44,661 nt of DNA from Acidimicrobiaceae bacterium (GTDB taxonomy: Bacteria > Actinomycetota > Acidimicrobiia > Acidimicrobiales > UBA8592): assembly GCA_002724825.1 (NCBI GenBank), contig PBPU01000032.1, positions 12,319 through 56,979 of the forward strand, given 5' to 3'. Numbering within the stretch: position 1 is the stretch's first letter; each line of letters begins with the position of its first letter. The translations under genes were made by a program, and so were the position numbers. The notes below the pieces were generated by a model. The model worked only from the letters and a program-made list of their open reading frames with translations, was not told the DNA's origin and did no database searches. Shown here piece after piece: positions 24,803 through 33,394 of the stretch.

Positions 24803-26011
24803 TTAGAAGCGAAAGTATTCAATAGGGTTTCCTTTAGGCACGCCGTCTCCATCAGGGATGATCGATAAAGTATTGGCTTCAGCCATCCCACTGAGCTGAT
24901 GAGAACCTTGCTTCCCAATTGGACTGAGCAAGGTTACGCCTTTCTCTTCATTGAAAAATGAACGAACAAAATGTGTTTTTCCGTCTACCCGACGGCGGAA
25001 ATCATCTGCTGCGATTCCATGCAATACTTCCGGAAGAATAGATTTTCTACCCATCATCTTGTGGAGCGCCGGTTTTGCCAAAAGTAGATACGAGACCATA
25101 GATGAAACTGGATTTCCGGGTAAACCAAATATAGGTACCCCCTGAACCACTCCAAATGCGAATGGCTTCGCGGGCTTTATTGCGATCTGCATCCATCGCA
25201 TATCCCCCATATTATTAAGCACTACTTTGACATAGTCATAATCGCCCATGCTGACTCCACCAGTTGTGATCAGCGCATCACATTTTGCGACGCCTTCTCG
25301 AACAGTCCTCTCGATCGCTTCTTCATTATCCGGAATTAATCCAAGGTCAATGGTTTCAAATCCATCACTCTCCAATAGCGCGACCAACGAAAATCGATTT
25401 GAATCGCGAATCTGACCTGGAAGCAAAGGTTCATTGCCCTCAACTAATTCATCCCCAGTAGAAAAAACGCCTACCGTTGGGCGTCCAATTGTATTAACTT
25501 GATAAATTCCAAGGCCAGCTAGAAGTCCTATATGTGCCGGAGTTAAGGCTGTTCCTTTATCAATAACCTGATCGCCGGGGCAAAGGTCTTCTCCGGATCT
25601 ACGAATATGGTCACCTCTTTTAGCGCTTCGGCTCAGATGCACGAGATCTTTTGACTTATCTTGCCTTGTCCATTCGACCATAACAACTGCATCCGCACCC
25701 TCCGGTAGAGGAGCGCCAGTCATTATTTTTACGCTTTGCCCGCTCTTAATTTCGAAATCTGGTTGTGTCCCAGCAGGTATGGTCCCAATTACTTCTAGCG
25801 TTACCTCATTACTTTCTGTAGCCCCATCAGTATCTGCTGCTTTTAGTGCATAACCGTCAACAGCAGTATTATCGAAGGGCGGTACTAGCTCTCCAGAAGT
25901 AACTGCTTCTGCTGTCACTCGCTCACGAGCAGAAGTTATGCCAACTACTTCTTCCGGAAGCTGGGAAACTCTTTCCAAAACGTAATCTTGTGCTTCGTCT
26001 AATGGGATCAT
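24803..26011 (-). CDS. moeA: Molybdopterin molybdenumtransferase MoeA (gephyrin-like)
   Basis: Inserts molybdate into adenylylated molybdopterin to complete the cofactor. The 402-residue protein has the expected FDNTAVDGYA segment (46-55, with catalytic-site Asp), GVFSTGDELVEG, the GGVSMGDYDYVK loop (251-262) and GLPGNPVSS. All these functional loops are present, so an active enzyme is expected. Actinobacteria often have paralogues, one of which (Glp) works with GlpR in division; the GlpR-like gene two genes downstream makes this a candidate for either role. ATG start; divergent from plsY across 62 bp. Confidence 0.95.
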   Translation of the reverse strand: MIPLDEAQDYVLERVSQLPEEVVGITSARERVTAEAVTSGELVPPFDNTAVDGYALKAADTDGATESNEVTLEVIGTIPAGTQPDFEIKSGQSVKIMTGAPLPEGADAVVMVEWTRQDKSKDLVHLSRSAKRGDHIRRSGEDLCPGDQVIDKGTALTPAHIGLLAGLGIYQVNTIGRPTVGVFSTGDELVEGNEPLLPGQIRDSNRFSLVALLESDGFETIDLGLIPDNEEAIERTVREGVAKCDALITTGGVSMGDYDYVKVVLNNMGDMRWMQIAIKPAKPFAFGVVQGVPIFGLPGNPVSSMVSYLLLAKPALHKMMGRKSILPEVLHGIAADDFRRRVDGKTHFVRSFFNEEKGVTLLSPIGKQGSHQLSGMAEANTLSIIPDGDGVPKGNPIEYFRF

Positions 26012-26073
26012 TGTCTTATGCTAACAAAGCTCAATCGAGGACAGGCGCTAGAAGATGATGATCTGGGCGTATT

Positions 26074-26664
26074 ATGGAGATAATGATTTTGTGGTGGCTT
26101 CTAATACCAGTCAGTTATGCTCTTGGGACTTTCCCCACAGCGCATATCGTCGCAGGACTTGTTGGACACGATCCGACTACAGAAGGGTCCGGAAACCCTG
26201 GAGCGACTAATGTTTACCGTGTTGCTGGGGCAAAAGCGGGTGCGATCGTACTGATTGGCGACTTGTTAAAAGGGCTTACACCAAGCTTGGTGTGTCTTCT
26301 TATAGACGGTAGGAATTTAGCACTTGCAGCTGGCATGGCTGCAATGGTCGGACATGTGGCTCCAATAACGCGAAAGTTTAATGGAGGAAAGGGAGTAGCA
26401 ACACTTGCTGGCCTCTCCTGGGTTTTGTATCCATTTGTTGCGCTTGGGCTATTCATACTCTGGATTCCGTTGATGAAATTATTCAAACGTGCCTCGCTAG
26501 GGTCAATAATAATGGTTCTCTTATTCCCAGTTGGTGTGCTAGTAATGCCAGAAACTAGATGGTATGAGGTCATCGTCGCAGCCGCCGCTTCAGCGGTAGT
26601 TACAATTCGCCACCATGAAAATATCAAACGCCTCTTCAAAGGAGAGGAAAAGGCTATTGAATAA
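26074..26664 (+). CDS. plsY: Glycerol-3-phosphate acyltransferase PlsY
   Basis: A 196-residue integral membrane enzyme that acylates glycerol-3-phosphate from acyl-phosphate in phospholipid synthesis. Conserved motifs are GSGNPGATNVYRVAG (36-50), IGDLLKG and FNGGKGVAT preceded by VGHVAPI, all in the expected order with about five hydrophobic segments. The start may be ATG 26074 or 26083; GGAG at 26076-26079 is very close to the second. It lies 62 bp from moeA, divergent, and 73 bp before the FmdB-type gene. Confidence 0.94.
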   Translation: MEIMILWWLLIPVSYALGTFPTAHIVAGLVGHDPTTEGSGNPGATNVYRVAGAKAGAIVLIGDLLKGLTPSLVCLLIDGRNLALAAGMAAMVGHVAPITRKFNGGKGVATLAGLSWVLYPFVALGLFILWIPLMKLFKRASLGSIIMVLLFPVGVLVMPETRWYEVIVAAAASAVVTIRHHENIKRLFKGEEKAIE

Positions 26665-26737
26665 AAAACACCATAGAAGAGTTCTTCATTTTCGCAGGTG
26701 CTGCTACCCTACCGTTCGCTGGCGAATGGAGTGCTAA

Positions 26738-27055
26738 ATGCCAACATACGACTACAGATGCGAAGCTTGCGGAAAGACTTTTGAAGTTTTTCAGTCATTC
26801 AGTGACGAACCTTTGACAGATTGCCCTGATAAAGCATGCACAGGAACGGTTAAGAAAATATTCTCAGCTCCGGGAATAAGTTTCAAAGGCTCTGGGTTCT
26901 ACAAAAACGATAGTCGAAGCTCATCTACTAAAAAACAGACCTCTAAACCTTCGAACAACTCTTCTGATGATTCAAAGTCTTCTAAATCTGATTCAGTCAA
27001 GAAGGACCCACCCTCCTCTTCTAGTCCCTCACCTTCCAAAAGTGAGGCCAGTTAG
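26738..27055 (+). CDS. FmdB-family zinc ribbon protein with Ser-rich tail
   Basis: A 105-residue protein starting MPTYDYRCEACGKTFEVFQ, the hallmark of the FmdB zinc ribbon family. The ribbon Cys are CEAC (8-11) and CPDKAC (about 29-34). GISFKGSGFYKND follows, also conserved. The last 40 residues are rich in Ser, Lys, Pro and Asp, with no defined fold. Function is unknown; regulation has been suggested for relatives. GGAG 6 nt before ATG. Its TAG stop overlaps the convergent uppP TAA stop within TTAG (27052-27055). Confidence 0.92.
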   Translation: MPTYDYRCEACGKTFEVFQSFSDEPLTDCPDKACTGTVKKIFSAPGISFKGSGFYKNDSRSSSTKKQTSKPSNNSSDDSKSSKSDSVKKDPPSSSSPSPSKSEAS

Positions 27056-27999
27056 AGAACTCCAGTAGACAGTAACGAGATGGCTAGGATACCTATTGCA
27101 ACACGGTAGAAGCCAAAGACTGAGAAGCTTTTATTTTCAAGCCAACTGACCATCCATTTCACCGAAGCCATCGCAGAGAGAAATGCAGCAATTAAACCGA
27201 CCAGGGGAGTCCAGTATCCAAATACCTCTATGATCCGCCCTCCATCTTGAGAAAGCTCATAGAAAGTCGCTGCAGCTAGGGTAACTAGGCCTAAAAGGAA
27301 ACTAAATTCAACAGCAGCTGCTAAAGATAATCCAAGTGCAACTAATGCAAAAATGGTAACTAAGCTTCGACTTACACCTGGCCACAGGGCCAGCGCTTGG
27401 ACAAGCCCTACCACAATCGCTCCTTGAAGACTTAGATTCTCCATACTCGATCCATCTCGTTTCAGGAGTTTCTTCTCATGGGCGAAAAGAATGAAGACAC
27501 CTCCAACGATCCATGCATAAGCTACAAGTTCTGATTCATACAGCCGATCTTTTACGTAATCGGCTAGCAGGAGTCCGATAATAGCTGTCGGGACAAATGC
27601 AGCAACCAAATTTCTCAAGACAACCTTTCCGATCTCGCTTTGGCCACGCAAACCTTCGTACATTTGGCGAATTCTGTTTTTGTAGAGAACAATAATTGCT
27701 AAGATTGCCCCGATTTGAATAGAGATGATGTAACTATCTATAGCCTGTTCAGAAATCTCACTGCTATCAAGGTGCATCAATTCTTTCGCAGCTAGAAGGT
27801 GGCCAGTTGAACTAATCGGGAGGAATTCTGTAAGCCCTTCTACTACTCCTAGAACTATTGCCTTCCATAGAACCAGGCCTTCAGCGATAGTTGCCGAATT
27901 ACTAGCTGAAGCTTGACCAGCAAAGAGTTCAAAAAATAGCACTAAAACAATGGCAGCAGAACCAAACAGTAATGTGACTTCTTGACGTTTTTTAATCAT
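27052..27999 (-). CDS. uppP: Undecaprenyl-diphosphatase UppP (BacA-type), extended N-terminus
   Basis: Dephosphorylates undecaprenyl diphosphate to recycle the lipid carrier for peptidoglycan and other glycans. Both family motifs are present: GVVEGLTEFLPISSTGH and PGVSRS, within an integral membrane protein. At 315 residues it exceeds the usual 265-280. The extra N-terminal stretch (MIKKRQEV, a hydrophobic segment, then GQASASNSA) resembles a signal sequence or an additional transmembrane helix. No in-frame start lies near the normal family beginning, so the extension is probably real. Convergent with the FmdB-type gene, sharing stop bases. Confidence 0.94.
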   Translation of the reverse strand: MIKKRQEVTLLFGSAAIVLVLFFELFAGQASASNSATIAEGLVLWKAIVLGVVEGLTEFLPISSTGHLLAAKELMHLDSSEISEQAIDSYIISIQIGAILAIIVLYKNRIRQMYEGLRGQSEIGKVVLRNLVAAFVPTAIIGLLLADYVKDRLYESELVAYAWIVGGVFILFAHEKKLLKRDGSSMENLSLQGAIVVGLVQALALWPGVSRSLVTIFALVALGLSLAAAVEFSFLLGLVTLAAATFYELSQDGGRIIEVFGYWTPLVGLIAAFLSAMASVKWMVSWLENKSFSVFGFYRVAIGILAISLLSTGVL

Positions 28000-28067
28000 G
28001 CTTTAATAAACCGTAGACCCGATAAGAGACAAACCGCCTAAACATCAGAAAGAAGCAACGTTTGTTG

Positions 28068-29411
28068 TCATACTCCAGAAACCATTATGTCATTAACGAC
28101 AATCGAAACTCCTGATGATTTCATTGGGAGCCTCTCCAAATCATTTCCTATATTTTGGATATCCAAAAGCATCCTTTGCAAAGTAGACGCTACCGTTACT
28201 TCTCTAACAGGTTCTGCTAGATCACCTTGCCGGATCATAAGGCCTTCAGCGCCAGCAGAGAAGTCACCGCTGACAGGATTAACCCCTGAATGTAAACCTG
28301 CTACTCCTTGGATAAGCATCCCTTCTCCAACTTGTGCAATTAATTCTGGCTGGCTGTGTACTCCTGGAGTCAGCATAAGAGCCAACGGTCCTGCGCCTGG
28401 CGAGCTGTTATAGCTTCGAACAGCTGAACCTGTAGATGATGCACCTAATGCTCGCGCCGTATAGCTGTTGTGAAGAAATCCTCTTAATGCACCTTTGTCA
28501 ATTAAAGTATTTCTGCGGCTTGCTAAGCCCTCGCCATCTGCTTCAGTTGCAGTAAAAGCGTCAACATCAGTTGGATCATCTATAAGAGTAAGAAAGTTCG
28601 GAGCTACTTGGTCACCTTCCCGATCTGCGAAAAGTGATCTTCCTTTAAGAAGAGCCTCCCCGCTTAATGTTGATCCGATGATTCCTAGAAATTGGGCAGT
28701 GACATATGGGTCTAAAATGACCGTCATTCGCCCAGACTCGGCTTTTTTAGCGCCTAGTAGCCTTGTTGCTTTCTCTGTCGCATCAGAACTAGCTTTAGCA
28801 ACATCTAGTTGCGTAGGGCTCCTGCCAACAGAATATCCAAATCCTGTCTGGGTATCTGTTCCATCTGAAGCTAATGATGACGCTGCAACGTAGCACCCAC
28901 CTTCTTGATTAGCTCGGTGGATCCCAGTTGAAGTGACAATTGCACTTGTAGTAATCGAATCAACATAATCTGTTGACTCAACTCCGATTATTCTCGGATC
29001 AGACTGAAGAATTGAACTTTCAAGTTCAATCGCCAAAGCGATTTTGTCCTCATTAGCAAAGTCAGCAAGGGATGAATCCAGAAGTTCCAAAGAGACTGAT
29101 TCAACTCCATCAGGTTCTGCAATGCCCTGGAATTCATCAGGGGTTCCGAAAGAAGCGTTGTCCCTCGCTTCCTCTAATGTCTCATTTAGGACATTGGTAT
29201 CGAACGAACCGGCATAGGCCATACCCTGACGGCCATCCTGAACAACACGTATCCCTACACCCTGCGACTCAGCAGCTGTAAACGATTCAATCTCGCCTTG
29301 ATAAACCCTAATATCTGTTTCTGTACCGTGGACAGCAACAACTTCAACCTGTTCGCCAGCAACTGTCTGACTCACAATGGCTTCGGCAATTTTTAATAGT
29401 TCTGATTGCAT
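28068..29411 (-). CDS. TldE/PmbA-family subunit of TldD/TldE protease
   Basis: A 447-residue partner of TldD, resembling the TldE/PmbA half that lacks the zinc HExxxH motif. The N-terminal GTETDIRVYQGEIESFTAA and SQGVGIRVVQDGRQG, and C-terminal GVAGLHSGVNPVSGDFSAGAEG, match that group. It begins 8 bp after the tldD stop, so the two are one operon. In other bacteria the pair forms a heterodimeric metalloprotease that trims small peptides and modified peptide precursors. The partner substrate here is unknown; no precursor-like short gene was seen nearby. Confidence 0.9.
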   Translation of the reverse strand: MQSELLKIAEAIVSQTVAGEQVEVVAVHGTETDIRVYQGEIESFTAAESQGVGIRVVQDGRQGMAYAGSFDTNVLNETLEEARDNASFGTPDEFQGIAEPDGVESVSLELLDSSLADFANEDKIALAIELESSILQSDPRIIGVESTDYVDSITTSAIVTSTGIHRANQEGGCYVAASSLASDGTDTQTGFGYSVGRSPTQLDVAKASSDATEKATRLLGAKKAESGRMTVILDPYVTAQFLGIIGSTLSGEALLKGRSLFADREGDQVAPNFLTLIDDPTDVDAFTATEADGEGLASRRNTLIDKGALRGFLHNSYTARALGASSTGSAVRSYNSSPGAGPLALMLTPGVHSQPELIAQVGEGMLIQGVAGLHSGVNPVSGDFSAGAEGLMIRQGDLAEPVREVTVASTLQRMLLDIQNIGNDLERLPMKSSGVSIVVNDIMVSGV

Positions 29412-29419
29412 TGATGCCC

Positions 29420-30811
29420 CTAGCCGGCGGTACCGCCAACAGTGAGACTAGTGACGCGCAGTGTCGGCGTACCATCACCAACTGGAACGCCCTGACCATC
29501 TTTGCCACATGTCCCTGGGGAACCCATATCAAAGTCATTACCAAGTGCATCAATTTGATTCAGCACCTCGGGGCCATTCCCAATAAGATTGCCTTCTCTA
29601 ATCGGTTCCGTTATTTCACCATCTTCTATTAGATACGCTTCTGTCATGCCAAAAACAAAGTCTCCGGTCGCCGTATTAACTTGACCACCACCAAGTTGAG
29701 CTACATATACGCCTTTTGAGGTATCTTCAATAATGTCCTCAGGGTCAGTTTCACCATTTGCGATATAAGTATTAGTCATTCGAACCATGGGTAACACCTG
29801 GTAACTTTGCCTTCTCCCATTCCCGGAACTCAATCGACCTTCGCTACGTGATCGAAGTCCGTCCCACATATAATCGACCAACACACCGTCCTTAATAAGA
29901 ACGTTTCGCTGAGCCGGCCGGCCCTCATCATCTATTGCGAACGCCCCCCACTCATGTGCCATCGTCCCATCGTCAATTAACGTGACCAGCTCACTAGCCA
30001 CACTTTCCCCAACTTTTCCAGCAAAGACTGATGCTTGTTTGTTAACCAAATCTGCTTCAAGCCCATGGCCACATGCTTCGTGAAACAATACGCCACCGCC
30101 ACCGGAACCTATAACAACTGGCATAGTTCCACTGGGAGCAGGTCGGGCATTAAGCTTTGTCAAAGCTCTATGGGCTGCTCGCTCTGCAAGCTCTTCAACA
30201 TCAACATCATCAAACAGTTCAAACCCGATAGGCCTGCCAATGGACTCTCGACCTGTTTGCATTCCACTATCACCGGTCGCAACACAAGAAATAGAAAAGA
30301 GAGTTCGAACCTGATCGTCTGTAGCAAACACCCCGTCACTATTGGCGACAAGTATCTTACGGCGAGAATCCCCATATCTAGCAGAAACCTGTGTAATTGC
30401 GGCCCCTTGACTACGAGCGACTTCATCAGCTTGAACTAAAAGATTTACCTTCTTTCCCTTAGCGACTAACTCGGGAAATGTTTCAACCTTATTTGGAGAT
30501 GGACATACGACTTGTTCTAGGGCGTTGACTTGAGACCCAGCTCCATCTGTTCTGGTAGCTGAAGCTGCTGCTCTAGCAGCAATCATCAATCCCTCTTCTG
30601 AAAGGTCAGCTGTATGGGCAAAGCCAGTTGTCTCCCCAGCAACAACACGGATACCTGCTCCCCGGTCACGACCTGATGTCAACTCTTCGACTTTTGCATC
30701 ATCAAAAAGCGCTGAGCTAGAACGCTTATCCTCAACGAAAACTTCTGCAAATTCTCCACCAGACTTTAGAGCCTCGTTAAGAACTCTCTCTACTAAATTT
30801 TGTTCAAGCAT
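29420..30811 (-). CDS. tldD: TldD-family metalloprotease subunit
   Basis: A TldD protein of 463 residues from ATG 30811. The zinc motif HEACGH (H246, E247, H251 when numbered from the upstream GTG) sits in GGGGVLFHEACGHGLEADLV. The following RNVLIKDGVLVDYMWDG and GTCGKDGQG segments are typical of the family. I start at the ATG because GAGG lies 5 nt upstream; an in-frame GTG overlaps that site. It forms the heterodimeric cytosolic protease with the downstream TldE-like subunit. Divergent from the thioesterase gene across about 87 bp. Confidence 0.94.
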   Translation of the reverse strand: MLEQNLVERVLNEALKSGGEFAEVFVEDKRSSSALFDDAKVEELTSGRDRGAGIRVVAGETTGFAHTADLSEEGLMIAARAAASATRTDGAGSQVNALEQVVCPSPNKVETFPELVAKGKKVNLLVQADEVARSQGAAITQVSARYGDSRRKILVANSDGVFATDDQVRTLFSISCVATGDSGMQTGRESIGRPIGFELFDDVDVEELAERAAHRALTKLNARPAPSGTMPVVIGSGGGGVLFHEACGHGLEADLVNKQASVFAGKVGESVASELVTLIDDGTMAHEWGAFAIDDEGRPAQRNVLIKDGVLVDYMWDGLRSRSEGRLSSGNGRRQSYQVLPMVRMTNTYIANGETDPEDIIEDTSKGVYVAQLGGGQVNTATGDFVFGMTEAYLIEDGEITEPIREGNLIGNGPEVLNQIDALGNDFDMGSPGTCGKDGQGVPVGDGTPTLRVTSLTVGGTAG

Positions 30812-30898
30812 ATGCACCTCGTGCTTTGAATAGTAACCGCTTTGTAGTGAGTTTGCCCCATCCGACAGACACGGCGCCTGTTTGCGTATGGTATTAGT

Positions 30899-31273
30899 AT
30901 GACCCTAGAACAAGGACTTAGCGCTTCTTTCGACTACAGCGTTAGAGAAGAGGATCTCTCAATCGCTTTGACATCCGGCGACGTTCCCGTTCTATCAACC
31001 CCAAGGGTAATTGCTTGGTGCGAAGCCGCGACAATGGCTGCTATTGAAGGTCATATTTCTGAGCAAGAAACCACTGTAGGGATGCGAGTCCGAGTAGACC
31101 ATGTCAACCCTTCCGGACTAGGTGCGATGATTCGTGTAAGTGCTCTGTTGACAAGAATCGATGGGCGAAGGTTAACATTTCAGGTAAGCGCTCACGATGA
31201 ACACTCACAAATAGCGATGGGACAGGTCATACGCGTAATTGTTCACCGGCAACGCTTCTTGGAGAGGGTCTAG
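30899..31273 (+). CDS. FlK-like hot-dog thioesterase
   Basis: A 124-residue single hot-dog protein. TSGDVPVLSTPRVIAWCEAATM and the following TVGMRVRVDHVNPSGLGAM match thioesterases of the fluoroacetyl-CoA thioesterase (FlK) group, where the Thr, His and Glu of these segments form the active site. Most relatives have no proven substrate; specificity for fluoroacetyl-CoA is not implied. No clear ribosome site precedes ATG 30899, so leaderless translation is possible. It is followed by a 207-bp non-coding stretch. Confidence 0.85.
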   Translation: MTLEQGLSASFDYSVREEDLSIALTSGDVPVLSTPRVIAWCEAATMAAIEGHISEQETTVGMRVRVDHVNPSGLGAMIRVSALLTRIDGRRLTFQVSAHDEHSQIAMGQVIRVIVHRQRFLERV

Positions 31274-31302
31274 TAAAGGCCTCAGAATAAACAACTTTTG
31301 AG

Positions 31303-31352
31303 AAAAGCCGGTTAACTACTAAGCGCTGAAAACGCACTATTTTCGGGCTTTT
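31303..31352 (+). other. Long-loop inverted repeat in a 207-bp non-coding gap
   Basis: AAAAGCC at 31303-31309 and GGCTTTT at 31346-31352 pair, enclosing a smaller GCG/CGC pairing at 31323-31333. The downstream arm ends in four T, so it could be a weak terminator for the thioesterase. The rest of 31274-31480 shows no gene that I can support. Confidence 0.3.
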
Positions 31353-31480
31353 GGGGTTAAATTTCCGCAAGAAAGTAAAGAGAAGTGCACAAATCCGATA
31401 TATGGCTGCCAATGCGGAATAACCTATCAGTTGCTAGCAAATTACTTCCCACATCAACTCCTACCTAGCCGGACGCCTCA

Positions 31481-32512
31481 ATGAGTTACATTTACAGCCA
31501 ACCTCAACAGAACGATTCCATCCCATGGTGGAAACGTAACTCAGTAACAATCCCCCTTCGGATTGGATTAAGCGTTGCTCTTCTCATTGTGATCCTTCAA
31601 TCTATGGATGGAATAGACTGGGATGAGCTGATCCCAGAATGGAACCAGCAAACAGCTTTCTGGACTATCGGCGCTTTCATCTTCACGCTTATTGGCTTCA
31701 TACTTGGAGCGATTAGATGGCAAAGAGTCCTCCGAGCACTAGGGATAAACCAATCAATTTGGAGACTTTTCAGCCACTATATGGCGGGTCAATTTGTATC
31801 GAATTTCCTCCCAACAACAGTCGGCGGTGACGTCATCCGGATAGGAAGACTTACAAGGGATACGGATGATGGCCCAGTTAGTTTTACCTCAGTTGTCTTC
31901 GAACGTTTGAGCGGATGGCTCGTCCTCCCAGTAATCACCTTATTGGGCTTTGCAATTAATCCAGGGCTAACTGGCCTAGGAACATCAACTAGAGTTCCTC
32001 TTGTTGTTGCAATGGTGACACTTATCGCTTTAACCCTTGTGATTCTTTTACTAGGAAATAATCGAATAGGGAAAGGACTTCAGAATCGTCAAGGGCTCTT
32101 AAGATTCGCTAATGCAGTCCATTTAGGACTTGATCGGCTTAAAGAGAACCCGAAGTCTGCGCGTGAAGTAATCATTTCAGCTTTCGCCTATCAATTTGCT
32201 CTCCTTCTTGCTGCCGGATGCGCTGTCGAGGCGCTTGGAATTGATGAGGTAGGGCTAACCGCCTTAATGGCATTTATCCCTGCTGTACTGATAATCCAGG
32301 TTCTTCCCTTAGGGATTGGAGGCCTAGGGGTGAGAGAAGGAACTCTTGTCGTTTTCCTTAGTGGAATTGATGTATCAAACGAACAAGCACTAGCCCTTGG
32401 GCTTGCCCTTTACGCTTTGACCTTGGTCAACAGTTTTATTGGCTTACCGATGCTTATCTTTGGAGGGCGAAAAGTGCCTAAATCAAGCAACATTGAGCCA
32501 TCAAATCTCTAA
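31481..32512 (+). CDS. Flippase-like membrane protein (UPF0104, LPG synthase TM region)
   Basis: A 343-residue protein with about eight transmembrane segments resembling the lysylphosphatidylglycerol synthase TM / AglD-type family (PF03706). It has GQFVSNFLPTTVGGDVIRIG, a family motif, and QVLPLGIGGLGVREG near the C-terminus. Such proteins are linked to lipid or polyprenyl-linked glycan translocation, but most are uncharacterised. The PAP2 gene starts 1 bp after its stop, implying a shared transcript. Context with GT-C proteins, dxs and uppP in the wider window fits an envelope-glycan role; that is inference. Confidence 0.88.
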   Translation: MSYIYSQPQQNDSIPWWKRNSVTIPLRIGLSVALLIVILQSMDGIDWDELIPEWNQQTAFWTIGAFIFTLIGFILGAIRWQRVLRALGINQSIWRLFSHYMAGQFVSNFLPTTVGGDVIRIGRLTRDTDDGPVSFTSVVFERLSGWLVLPVITLLGFAINPGLTGLGTSTRVPLVVAMVTLIALTLVILLLGNNRIGKGLQNRQGLLRFANAVHLGLDRLKENPKSAREVIISAFAYQFALLLAAGCAVEALGIDEVGLTALMAFIPAVLIIQVLPLGIGGLGVREGTLVVFLSGIDVSNEQALALGLALYALTLVNSFIGLPMLIFGGRKVPKSSNIEPSNL

Positions 32513-32513
32513 A

Positions 32514-33329
32514 ATGCGCGAAGAAAAACGCAGCCAAATACTCACCGTAAAAACAAAAAGGCCAGAATTAAACTGGTTTCGAGAACTGCTACTTATTGGA
32601 ATTTTCTATGCAATTTATTCCTGGGTTCGTAACCAATTTGGCTCAGCGGCCGTGGAACCTGGAACCGCGTTACGCAACGCACGACATATGATCGATCTCG
32701 AGCGTTTCGTCGGACTTTACATTGAAGCTGACATACAGGGATGGTTTTTGGGATGGGACCAATTTCTAAGGTTTTGGAATATCTTTTATGGGACCCTACA
32801 TTTTGTCGTAACACTTGGGGCTTTGCTCTATCTGTATATTCGGCAGCCAAATGCCTACCCGCGCTGGAGAACCATTGGGTTAACGACTACAGGGCTTGCC
32901 TTAATAGGTTTCGCTACCTATCCGTTAATGCCCCCTCGGCTCCTAGGAAATTGCGGAACGTATGGTGCATGCATCGAAAGTAGTCCATTCGTTGACACGG
33001 TTGCCGAGCTAGGTGGCTTATGGAGCTTTGACTCTGGAATGATGGAAAACCTTTCAAACCAATACGCTGCTATGCCAAGCCTCCACTTCGCGTGGGCTTT
33101 CTGGAGCTACCTAGCTTTAAAACCATTTACAAAGCGCCGAATATCCAGTACGGCTCTCGCCCTCTACCCCGTATGCACTCTTTTCGCTATTGTTGTTACT
33201 GCCAACCATTATTGGATTGACGCCGTCGGAGGTGGGCTAATCCTTTTAGCAGGATATTGGATCGGAAGTTCGCTGCAAAAATGGGCTGAATCACAAGCCA
33301 TAACAAAGTGTCACACGCCACATAGCTAG
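32514..33329 (+). CDS. PAP2-family phosphatase / phosphotransferase
   Basis: An integral membrane protein of about 271 residues with the PAP2 catalytic motifs AAMPSLHFAW and ANHYWIDAVGGG, the His residues expected for a phospho-histidine mechanism. The MPPRLL segment and the spacing resemble the inositol phosphorylceramide synthase-like subgroup found in Actinobacteria. Likely substrates are lipid phosphates or polyprenyl diphosphates. The start at ATG 32514 (MREEKRSQ) follows the flippase-like stop by 1 bp; an in-frame upstream extension would lie inside that gene and is rejected. Confidence 0.9.
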   Translation: MREEKRSQILTVKTKRPELNWFRELLLIGIFYAIYSWVRNQFGSAAVEPGTALRNARHMIDLERFVGLYIEADIQGWFLGWDQFLRFWNIFYGTLHFVVTLGALLYLYIRQPNAYPRWRTIGLTTTGLALIGFATYPLMPPRLLGNCGTYGACIESSPFVDTVAELGGLWSFDSGMMENLSNQYAAMPSLHFAWAFWSYLALKPFTKRRISSTALALYPVCTLFAIVVTANHYWIDAVGGGLILLAGYWIGSSLQKWAESQAITKCHTPHS

Positions 33330-33330
33330 T

Positions 33331-33354
33331 TTGATTTTCTCTTAGGGAAATCAA
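33331..33354. promoter_or_regulatory. Inverted repeat upstream of dxs
   Basis: TTGATTT at 33331-33337 and AAATCAA at 33348-33354 are a perfect 7-bp inverted repeat around a 10-nt spacer, directly after the PAP2 stop and 40 bp before dxs. It could be an operator or a weak hairpin; no regulator is known. Confidence 0.3.
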
Positions 33355-33394
33355 TAAAGAACTGCTAACGTAAAAACTTGAAACTAAGAAAGTT

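Noticed and set aside
28495..28893. 132-codon open frame antisense to the TldE-like gene
   Set aside because: Shadow of a conserved gene with no supporting signals.
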